DNA of 40,759 nt from Bacteroidales bacterium (GTDB lineage Bacteria > Bacteroidota > Bacteroidia > Bacteroidales > UBA12077). The DNA lies in the NCBI GenBank assembly GCA_021108325.1, contig JAIORB010000114.1, positions 1-40,759 on the forward strand, in the 5' to 3' direction. The stretch's first letter is position 1. The number at the start of each line of letters is the position of its first letter. A program made the position numbers and the translations under genes. Below, piece by piece: positions 18,138-26,442 of the stretch. The notes below the pieces were generated by a model. It was given only the letters and a program-made list of their open reading frames with translations. It had not been told where the DNA came from and ran no database searches.

Positions 18138-18190
18138 AAAATATACAAAAATCTACCACAATATACCACTTTCCTCCATTTTTTACCACT
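18138..18190 (-). promoter_or_regulatory. MraZ box and probable dcw promoter
   Basis: On the minus strand four TGG triplets recur at an exact 10-bp step (CCA on the plus strand at 18156, 18166, 18176 and 18186). The units read AGTGGTAAAA, AATGGAGGAA, AGTGGTATAT and TGTGGTAGAT. Known MraZ sites are TGG-containing repeats with the same spacing. A TATATTTT stretch (18145-18138) between the repeats and the mraZ ATG is a possible -7 element, a weaker assignment than the repeats. Confidence 0.8.
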
Positions 18191-18526
18191 ATGTTAATAA
18201 CTTTTAACTTTTATTAAATGCTAAAACACAAAATATATTTAAATTAGATTGATTAAAACTCATTAGACACAAGGCTTCTAATAAATTCTACCGGAATAAT
18301 AAAATACTTAAAAGGCATACAAAATAAATTTTAACCTGATTAATTTATAAATTCCAAAATCTTAGACTAAAGTCCTGGTATTCTGTATTATTGCTTAATC
18401 CCGGCTTTAAGGCCGGGATTAGTTAATCAGCTAACAAAAAGGGTTTTAGCCCAAAATATGAATAATTCAGGATGAGATTTATTAAAAAATAAATGTTTTA
18501 TTTTTACACATAAATCATTTAATCCA
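18191..18526. repeat. Intergenic region with inverted-repeat element (18331-18475)
   Basis: This gap between mraZ and the acyltransferase has no gene. Within it, TTAACCTGATTAAT (18331-18344) and ATAATTCAGGATGA (18462-18475) form imperfect inverted ends. Between them is a GC-rich hairpin with arms AATCCCGGC and GCCGGGATT (18397-18420) and a GGGTTTTAGCCC hairpin. The 14-mer ATGAATAATTCAGG (18458-18471) recurs exactly at 26291-26304. The rest (18191-18330) is AT-rich with nothing recognisable. Confidence 0.6.
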
Positions 18527-19354
18527 ATGGATAAAATCAGTATAAGAAACGTTTTCAGGGAAAAGAACCCAAAACTTGCTAAGTTACTGCCTGGGTTTAT
18601 TTATAAATATATTGAACGTATTGTACATCAGAAAGAAATAAACGATGCAATTCCTATTATTGGCAATAAATACGGTCTTGATTATGTAAAAGCTGTTATT
18701 GATTTTTTTCAAATAAAAATACATGTAAATGGCAAAGAAAATATACCTACAGAAGGACGAAATATCTTTGTAGCAAATCACCCTCTTGGCGGACTAGACG
18801 GAAGCGTTCTAACACATACAATCGGACAAATTCATCCGGAACTTCATTTTTTGGTTAACGACTTATTAATGAGTTTTGATAATGTCGATAACATATTTGT
18901 TCCTATTAACAAACATGGGAAACAATCTGTTGAGTATGTAAAAAGAATTGAAGGAATATACAAGTCAGACAAACAGGTGCTTAGCTTTCCGGCTGGCTTA
19001 TGCTCCAGGAAAATTAAAGGGGAAATTATTGATCTTGAATGGAAAAAAAGTTTTATTTCAAAAGCCATACAGCATAAAAGAGATATAGTTCCGGTTCATA
19101 TTAACGGGAGAAATTCAAATTTCTTCTATAATCTTTCAAACCTCAGAGGCTGGTTAGGTATTAAAACAAATATTGAAATGTTTTATCTTGCCGATGAAAT
19201 GTTTAAGCAAAAGAACAAGGATATTATTTTAACTTTTGGAAAAGCTATTCCATATACAACTTTTGATAAATCCATAAAAGCAAAAGAATGGGCACAAAAA
19301 GTTAAAGATTATATTTACCAGTTAGCGGAAGGTAGCACAGAAATTTTCAAATAA
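18527..19354 (+). CDS. glsA: PlsC-like lysophospholipid O-acyltransferase, GlsA-type
   Basis: Acyltransferase of 275 residues. The catalytic motif is NHPLGGLDG (84-92), in which His85 and Asp91 are separated by five residues, one more than the usual HxxxxD of PlsC. FPAGLCSRK (154-162) corresponds to the FPEGxxS motif and VPVHINGRNSNFFY (about 188-201) to the last motif. In Bacteroides, a pair of genes, glsB (N-acyltransferase) and glsA (O-acyltransferase), makes glycine lipids, and the next gene here is GlsB/OlsB-like. By that pairing I infer that this enzyme O-acylates an N-acyl-3-hydroxyacyl glycine. Lipid substrate is not shown by the sequence; a general phospholipid role is the alternative. 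Confidence 0.82.
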   Translation: MDKISIRNVFREKNPKLAKLLPGFIYKYIERIVHQKEINDAIPIIGNKYGLDYVKAVIDFFQIKIHVNGKENIPTEGRNIFVANHPLGGLDGSVLTHTIGQIHPELHFLVNDLLMSFDNVDNIFVPINKHGKQSVEYVKRIEGIYKSDKQVLSFPAGLCSRKIKGEIIDLEWKKSFISKAIQHKRDIVPVHINGRNSNFFYNLSNLRGWLGIKTNIEMFYLADEMFKQKNKDIILTFGKAIPYTTFDKSIKAKEWAQKVKDYIYQLAEGSTEIFK

Positions 19355-19404
19355 ATTTTAAAATATTTTGTAAATTTACAATCCCAAACCACTATAATAA
19401 AAAA

Positions 19405-20328
19405 ATGAAAGAAGTAATTGAAGCTATCAATAAAAATATAATTGAAAAGGAATTAACTCCCGAAAGATTTTTACGAAAAACCAACAATGGAGGAAATGAA
19501 TTATACATTGTAAATCATCATAACTCTCCAAATATTATGAGAGAGGTTGGAAGGTTAAGAGAACTAACCTTTCGTAATGCGGGCGGAGGAACAGGAAAAG
19601 AAATTGATATAGATAAATTTGACACACAGGAAGAACCGTACGAACAATTAATCTCCTGGGATCCTGAAGATAAAGAAATACTTGGCGGTTATCGTTTTCA
19701 TGTTTGCGATAATAATAGCGATCCTGAAAATCTGGCTACTTCGAAATTATTTAAATTTTCAGCAGATTTTAGCAAAGAATATTTACCATACATGATTGAA
19801 TTAGGAAGATCATTTGTTCAACCTAAATTTCAGTCTGCAAGTGCAGGGCGTAAAGCATTATTTGCATTAGATAATTTATGGGATGGCTTGGGAGCACTTA
19901 TTATTGAAAACCCTCAAATTCGTCATTTCTTTGGCAAAGTGACCATGTATCCGCACTTTAATCAGGAAGCCAGGAATATGATTTTATATTTTCTGAACAA
20001 GCAATTTCCTGATAACAAGAATATGGTAATCCCCAAAAACCCTCTTGAATTAGGTATGGAATGTGAAAAAATGAAGGCCTTGTTCGCTGGTAAAGACTAC
20101 AAAGAAAATTATAAAATCCTGCAAAAAAGTGTTAGAGAATTTAATTTAAATATTCCTCCGTTGATTAATGCTTATATGAATCTTTCTCCTACAATGAGAT
20201 TCTTTGGAACAGCAATAAATGAAACTTTTGGTGGAGTTGAAGAATCAGGTATTTTGATTACCATTGATGATATTCCCCCTACAAAAATAGAAAGGCACGT
20301 TGAAACTTATATAGATCAGAAGAAATAG
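19405..20328 (+). CDS. glsB: GNAT-family N-acyltransferase, GlsB/OlsB-type
   Basis: Protein of 307 residues of the family often mislabelled hemolysin, which joins long-chain 3-hydroxyacyl groups to an amino acid amine. OlsB homologues make lyso-ornithine lipid and Bacteroides GlsB makes the monoacylated glycine lipid. Seen here are MREVGRLRELTFRNAGGGTGKEIDIDKFD (about 46-75), the acyl-CoA/ACP-binding-like region DKEILGGYRFHV (about 91-102) and YMIELGRSFVQPKFQ (about 131-145). It follows the glsA-like gene by 50 nt in the same direction, so the two are probably cotranscribed. Glycine, not ornithine, is inferred from phylum and pairing only. Confidence 0.85.
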   Translation: MKEVIEAINKNIIEKELTPERFLRKTNNGGNELYIVNHHNSPNIMREVGRLRELTFRNAGGGTGKEIDIDKFDTQEEPYEQLISWDPEDKEILGGYRFHVCDNNSDPENLATSKLFKFSADFSKEYLPYMIELGRSFVQPKFQSASAGRKALFALDNLWDGLGALIIENPQIRHFFGKVTMYPHFNQEARNMILYFLNKQFPDNKNMVIPKNPLELGMECEKMKALFAGKDYKENYKILQKSVREFNLNIPPLINAYMNLSPTMRFFGTAINETFGGVEESGILITIDDIPPTKIERHVETYIDQKK

Positions 20329-20383
20329 GATTTGCAGAGTTAATCTTAGAAATAGAATTCAATTTTATTTATAAACATTCAAT

Positions 20384-20454
20384 GGAATACTGGAATAATG
20401 GATTATTGAACCTTTCATTTTTAACATTCCATCCTTCCATCAATCCAATTCTCC
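20384..20454. repeat. Period-8 GGA/TCC inverted repeat, copy 1
   Basis: GGA occurs at 20384, 20392 and 20400, then TCC at 20428, 20436, 20444 and 20452, every step exactly 8 bp. The two halves can pair imperfectly into a long hairpin. It lies between the convergent glsB-like and purF-like genes and may act as a transcription barrier. The remaining sequence to 20526 shows nothing recognisable. A second copy is at 25157-25260. Confidence 0.65.
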
Positions 20455-20526
20455 AAACCTAAATCCGATTAGATTATATTCACTAACTTACTGACACATT
20501 CTTTATGTGAGGATACTATACTACAC

Positions 20527-22428
20527 CTAATACGCTCTTTGGTTTTTTCCCTCAATAAAATTAATAAATGATTTATTAACAACCTTGTTACCTCCCGGGG
20601 TCGGGTACTTTCCTGTAAAATACCAGTCTCCTGTATCATTAGGACAGGCAGCATGAAGGTTTTCAATAGTTTGAAAAATAATCTCCACTTCGGCTTTTAC
20701 TTCTTTTGATTTTAACAATTCCGAGATTTTAGCAGAAATTTCTTCAGGTGTAAATGGCTTATAAATCTCTTTTACATAATTAACAATTTGCTCTTTTGGC
20801 AAGTTTTCCTGTGATTTTGATTTCTTGTAAACATCGTTAATCACAGTTTCTTTTCCCGTTTCTTTTAGTAATTCTATTGCGGCTCTAAACGCAACAAAAT
20901 CTCCAAGTTTGGCCATATCAATACCGTAACAATCGGGATATCGAATTTGAGGAGACGAAGATACAACAACTATTTTCTTAGGTTTTAAACGATCAATAAT
21001 TTTCAAGATACTTTCACGCAATGTAGTACCACGAACTATAGAATCATCAATAATAACTAAGTTATCAATACCTTCACGCACTGTGCCATAAGTTATGTCA
21101 TAAACATGTCCTACTAAATCGTTTCTCCCTTTGTCCTGAGCAATAAATGTTCTGAGTTTAATATCTTTTATGGCAATCTTTTCAACACGAATTTTTTTCA
21201 TCATAATTCGGTTGATTTCCTTTTCTCTTAATTTATCCCCAAGAGCTAATATCTCTTTTTTCTGTTTATCAAGCAAATGTGATTCAAGCTCATCAATCAT
21301 TCCGTAAAACGCTGTTTCTGAGGTGTTTGGAATAAACGAAAAAACTGTATTTTCGATATCATTATCAATTGATTTCATAATTTGAGGGACCAACAATCGC
21401 CCTAACTGTTTTCTTTCCTGATAAATATCTTGATCACTACCTCTTGAAAAATATATTCTCTCGAAAGAACATGAGCTTCGTTTTTGAGGTATCCTGATTT
21501 CCTCCGATATAACTATTCCATTTTTTTTAATTATCAATGCTTCACCCGGATTTACCTCATTAACTTGATCGAAGCCAACATTCATTACAGTTTGTATTAC
21601 AGGGCGTTCAGATGCCACAACAACAATTTCATCATCTTTATAATAGAACGCAGGACGAATTCCATTTGGATCACGCATTACAAAAGAATCACCATGTCCA
21701 ATCACACCGGCAATTGCATAGCCTCCATCCCAATCTTTACTTGCTTCTTGCAGAATTTTCTTAATATCAAGATCCTTAGCAATTAATGATGAAATTTCTT
21801 TATTATTAAATCCATCGTTTTTGTATTGTCTGAAAAGTAATTGATTTTCTTCGTCAAGAAAATGACCTACTTTTTCAAGTACAGTAACTGTATCTGAATA
21901 TTCTTTTGGATGCTGACCCAAATCAATCAAAACATTAAATAATTCGTCAACATTTGTCATGTTGAAATTTCCGGCCAACATCAGGCTTCTTGATTTCCAG
22001 TTGTTTTCGCGCATTAATGGTTGCACAAATTCAATGTCATTACCTCCAAAAGTACCATAGCGTAAGTGTCCTAAATATATATCTGCTGCAGAAGGCAGAT
22101 TTTCTTTTGCCCATACAGGATCATTTAATAAATCGGGAGTTTTTTCTTCAATTGCTGAGTGAAAGGAATTTACTTCAGCAAACACCTCCTTTATCGGAGA
22201 TTCGCCATTGGATCTGAATCGATGAACATTTTTTTTGCCGGGAGCTAAATCAAATTTAAGTGTGGCTAAACCTGCACCATCCTGTCCGCGATTATGTTGT
22301 TTTTCCATTAATAAGTACAGCTTATGCAAGCCATACATCCATGATCCATACTTAGACTGATAGTATTCTAATGGTTTTAATAATCGTATTAAAGCTATCC
22401 CGCATTCGTGATTAATTTGATCGCTCAT
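20527..22428 (-). CDS. Long PurF-like amidophosphoribosyltransferase family protein
   Basis: Class II glutamine amidotransferase joined to a phosphoribosyltransferase domain, the layout of PurF, which makes phosphoribosylamine from PRPP and glutamine. Cys9 in NHECGIALI would be the N-terminal nucleophile after removal of an eight-residue propeptide. The glutaminase part includes QHNRGQDGAG (about 44-53) and GHLRYGTFGG (about 120-129). The PRPP loop VIIDDSIVRGTT is at 458-469. At 633 residues it is far longer than usual PurF (about 470-505), with extra sequence around 375-430 and a C-terminal extension. Bacteroidota carry long paralogues of this kind; whether this is the purine enzyme or a side function is undecided. 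It starts 11 nt after the SPOR-type gene. Confidence 0.85.
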   Translation of the reverse strand: MSDQINHECGIALIRLLKPLEYYQSKYGSWMYGLHKLYLLMEKQHNRGQDGAGLATLKFDLAPGKKNVHRFRSNGESPIKEVFAEVNSFHSAIEEKTPDLLNDPVWAKENLPSAADIYLGHLRYGTFGGNDIEFVQPLMRENNWKSRSLMLAGNFNMTNVDELFNVLIDLGQHPKEYSDTVTVLEKVGHFLDEENQLLFRQYKNDGFNNKEISSLIAKDLDIKKILQEASKDWDGGYAIAGVIGHGDSFVMRDPNGIRPAFYYKDDEIVVVASERPVIQTVMNVGFDQVNEVNPGEALIIKKNGIVISEEIRIPQKRSSCSFERIYFSRGSDQDIYQERKQLGRLLVPQIMKSIDNDIENTVFSFIPNTSETAFYGMIDELESHLLDKQKKEILALGDKLREKEINRIMMKKIRVEKIAIKDIKLRTFIAQDKGRNDLVGHVYDITYGTVREGIDNLVIIDDSIVRGTTLRESILKIIDRLKPKKIVVVSSSPQIRYPDCYGIDMAKLGDFVAFRAAIELLKETGKETVINDVYKKSKSQENLPKEQIVNYVKEIYKPFTPEEISAKISELLKSKEVKAEVEIIFQTIENLHAACPNDTGDWYFTGKYPTPGGNKVVNKSFINFIEGKNQRAY

Positions 22429-22439
22429 TAATTTTATTT

Positions 22440-22916
22440 TTATTCTTTCAATTCAGGGTAATTAATTCTATCCGGGACAATAAATGCCGAAGGGAAATAT
22501 CTTTTTATTCGATTAAAATCTTTTAGTGCATCAATCCTTGTTCTGTAATCACCAACCAAAACTCTGAAGTATGGACTAACATATTCGCGGTGAATCGGAA
22601 TCTCCGGAAAAAGCTCATAAAACCTCGTTTGTGCCGTTTGCATTTGATCCCTTGCACCACTTCCTAAATTTGAAAAAATATGTATTCTATAACCGGGAAC
22701 TCCTCCTTGACGCTTATTTTGTTCGATATGGTTATAAACCAAAGCATTAATTCTCATGTCCTGAAAAATCATTACTTCGCCTTGCCCAGCCTTATTTTCT
22801 TGTATTTTTGAGAAAATATCACTATTAAAAGATGATTCAGAATTTAACTGACCAAAAATATTTGAACTAAGAATAAGCAAAAAAATTAAGCTCGTGACAC
22901 CTTTAATATTGATCAT
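22440..22916 (-). CDS. Secreted SPOR-domain-like protein
   Basis: Small exported protein with a signal peptide (MINIKGVTSLIFLLILSSNIFGQ from the start chosen) and a C-terminal region resembling a SPOR domain: GYRIHIFSNLGSGARDQMQTAQTRFYELFP, then YVSPYFRVLVGDYRTRIDALKDFNRIKRYFPSAFIVPD. SPOR domains bind denuded glycan strands of peptidoglycan, so a periplasmic wall-associated role is likely. An ATG at 22949 would add 11 residues, but a TAATTTTG promoter element lies within that extension and the signal peptide is cleaner from 22916. It probably shares a transcript with the purF-like gene. Confidence 0.82.
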   Translation of the reverse strand: MINIKGVTSLIFLLILSSNIFGQLNSESSFNSDIFSKIQENKAGQGEVMIFQDMRINALVYNHIEQNKRQGGVPGYRIHIFSNLGSGARDQMQTAQTRFYELFPEIPIHREYVSPYFRVLVGDYRTRIDALKDFNRIKRYFPSAFIVPDRINYPELKE

Positions 22917-22936
22917 AGTTTTCAAGATTGACAGTG

Positions 22937-22944
22937 CAAAATTA
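22937..22944 (-). promoter_or_regulatory. Possible -7 element of the SPOR gene
   Basis: TAATTTTG on the minus strand matches the Bacteroidota -7 consensus TAnnTTTG, 20 nt before the ATG at 22916. No clear -33 TTTG is present. Confidence 0.4.
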
Positions 22945-22998
22945 ATCATTTTTTCTCAGAATTAAATAAACCATGTATAAATATTGGAATATAAGAAT

Positions 22999-23460
22999 CT
23001 AAATGCTAACATCCTGTTTTTCTGATACTTTTATCGTTTTACTATTTAATAATGCCTTTACTTTTATTGTGCCCTCAATTTGCATTTCTAAATTTTTTGC
23101 CTTTCGTAATTTATACATAGAGGCTATACTTGATAATGCATTTTTCACGTATATATCAACAAGAAAATTATGGACTTCGTCAGATTTAGCAGGAATAATA
23201 ATTTCACTGGAATTTTTCAATTTTCCTAAGTAACTCCCGTTTATGGTAACATCTAAGTCCATTGATTTTATTTTAATTTTATATCCGTTTGGATTTGTTA
23301 CGGGAACCTGTAATTCAAGGCTAATCTTATTATCAACCATGCCTTTAAAATTCACATTTTCAATATCACCTATATCAACTGATTTGTATGCATCACAACT
23401 ACTTAATATAATAAACAGTACAATAAGTCCTGCGATATTCTTTATTTTATTTTTTTTCAT
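22999..23460 (-). CDS. LEA14-type (LEA type 2 family) lipoprotein
   Basis: Lipoprotein of 153 residues with a signal peptide and lipobox LSSC (Cys22). The mature part resembles the LEA14/WHy beta-sandwich domain: DIENVNFKGMVDNKISLELQVPVTNPNGYKIKIKSMDLDVTINGSYLG, where the VTNPNGY stretch and the alternating hydrophobic pattern are typical. The function in Bacteroidota is unknown; the protein is probably anchored to the outer or inner membrane facing the periplasm. It lies between glpK and the SPOR gene in the same direction, with 34 and 82 nt gaps to the neighbouring start or stop. Confidence 0.8.
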   Translation of the reverse strand: MKKNKIKNIAGLIVLFIILSSCDAYKSVDIGDIENVNFKGMVDNKISLELQVPVTNPNGYKIKIKSMDLDVTINGSYLGKLKNSSEIIIPAKSDEVHNFLVDIYVKNALSSIASMYKLRKAKNLEMQIEGTIKVKALLNSKTIKVSEKQDVSI

Positions 23461-23494
23461 CTTTTAAATATTACAAAATTTGTTCCTTAAAAAT

Positions 23495-25081
<1,587 letters not shown>

Positions 25082-25156
25082 ATATCTGTTAATTCTTTTT
25101 AGCTATGATTATAAAATGTAGTGGATTATAATATTTAGTTATATGAGATAGTTTCA

Positions 25157-25260
25157 GGAATGATGGAGTATTGGAAAGATGGAAGCTCTTTTTGTAGATT
25201 TTCCATTTTTGCCCGCCTAGTCGTTGACCATTGAAAAAGCAGGAAGGATTCCATTATTCC
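25157..25260. repeat. Period-8 GGA/TCC inverted repeat, copy 2
   Basis: GGA occurs at 25157, 25165, 25173 and 25181, each 8 bp apart, and TCC at 25250 and 25258. It resembles the element at 20384-20454 but has a longer centre (25185-25249). It lies in the gene-free stretch 25082-25337 between yebC and glpK; the rest of that stretch shows nothing recognisable. Confidence 0.6.
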
Positions 25261-25337
25261 AATCACACATAATCTGAATATAAGTGAGCAAACAAGCGTT
25301 TAAAAGCTACATTAATTTATATAAGAGCTATCCTTTT

Positions 25338-26081
25338 CTATTCCATCGCTTCTGCAACTTCATCTGTAAGTTCAAGGCTATGATATACATTTTGCACATC
25401 GTCATCATCTTCGAATACATCAATCATTTTCAATACTTTTAATGCAGAATCAACATCAAGTGTTTTTGTATCATTTGGGATACGTTGTAATCCGGCATTT
25501 TCCACCTCAATATTCAAAGAATCCAATTTTTTATGAACACTCCCAAAATCTTCCTTTGCTGTTGTAATCGTAACTAAACCTTCATCAATTTCAATATCCT
25601 CAGCACCGGCATCAATCATTTCAAGTTCGAATTCATCCATATCCATCTCTTCTGAAACAGGAAAGGTAAAAATACCTTTTGTATCAAAAAGAAATGATAA
25701 AGAACCGTTAGTCCCCAAACTCCCATTATATTTTGTAAATATTGCTCTGATATTACTTACAGTTCTGTTTTTATTATCAGTTAAACAATCAACAAATACT
25801 GCAATTCCATTTGGTGCATAGCCCTCAAAAGACATTTCTTCATAATTCTCAGCACCTTTATCGGCTTTATTTATTGCTCGTTCTACATTATCTTTAGGCA
25901 TATTCACACCTTTGGCATTATTCACTGCTAAACGTAATCGTGCATTAGCTTCCGGATCAGGGCCACCTTCTTTAACAGCTATCATAATTTCTTTTACAAT
26001 TTTTGAGAACATTTTAGACCGTTTGGCATCTGCTGCTCCTTTTTTCCGTTTTATAGTTGACCATTTACTGTGACCTGACAT
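25338..26081 (-). CDS. YebC/PmpR family protein
   Basis: Protein of 247 residues, the normal family length. Signatures are the start MSGHSKWSTIKRKKGAADAKRSKMFSK, the GGPDPEANARLRLAVNNAKGVNMPKDNVERAI stretch (about 39-68), YEEMSFEGYAPNGIAVFVDCLTDNKNRT (about 79-106) and the acidic C-terminal third. Members have been described as DNA-binding transcriptional regulators, and more recent work links some to translation of proline-rich stretches on the ribosome, so I leave the function open. It appears to be a single-gene unit. Confidence 0.95.
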   Translation of the reverse strand: MSGHSKWSTIKRKKGAADAKRSKMFSKIVKEIMIAVKEGGPDPEANARLRLAVNNAKGVNMPKDNVERAINKADKGAENYEEMSFEGYAPNGIAVFVDCLTDNKNRTVSNIRAIFTKYNGSLGTNGSLSFLFDTKGIFTFPVSEEMDMDEFELEMIDAGAEDIEIDEGLVTITTAKEDFGSVHKKLDSLNIEVENAGLQRIPNDTKTLDVDSALKVLKMIDVFEDDDDVQNVYHSLELTDEVAEAME

Positions 26082-26404
26082 ATTAATCTATTTATTAAGT
26101 GTTTTGTTTTTTAATTTAATGACAGTAAAATTACTAAAATTTAGCCCGATTAATTCATAAACTTAAAAAATAGAATCCTGAATTAATCTGACGACTAAGA
26201 AAAGCTAATATTTTGCTGTGCTTCGCTTACAAAATTTAAGCCTTTAAGTCGGGGTTAACCTGAATTATATAAGCACTTTATCATAGACGCATGAATAATT
26301 CAGGTTAAAAATATACATGAACCCGATAAGAAAATAAATTCAGACAAGAAAGTCTTCTTTATTAACAAAAACTAATAATCTAACTTTTACTTTATGATTT
26401 TTAA
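26082..26404. repeat. Intergenic region with repeat element (26177-26308)
   Basis: No gene is seen between the divergent yebC and miaB. A perfect 14-bp inverted repeat has arms TTAACCTGAATTAT (26255-26268) and ATAATTCAGGTTAA (26295-26308), 26 nt apart. Next to it, 26192-26251 folds as a long imperfect hairpin bounded by CGACT and AGTCG, with GCTTCGC in the loop. Another CCTGAATTAAT lies at 26177-26187. The end motif is shared with 18331-18475, which suggests one dispersed family. Confidence 0.65.
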
Positions 26405-26412
26405 TAAATTTG
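26405..26412 (+). promoter_or_regulatory. Probable -7 element of miaB
   Basis: TAAATTTG fits the Bacteroidota -7 consensus TAnnTTTG and lies 30 nt before the miaB ATG at 26443. No strong -33 motif is visible. Confidence 0.5.
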
Positions 26413-26442
26413 CAGAGATATTTTCATATAAAAATATTAAAA

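Noticed and set aside
18396..18421. GC-rich hairpin as a terminator for mraZ or the acyltransferase
   Set aside because: It lies upstream of both genes and has no T-run on either side; it fits the repeat element better.
20384..20454. CRISPR-like array
   Set aside because: The repeat unit is only 8 bp with no spacers, and no cas gene is in the window.
20469..20666. 65-residue minus-strand open frame at the end of the purF-like gene
   Set aside because: Overlaps the purF-like coding end in another frame; no recognisable motif.
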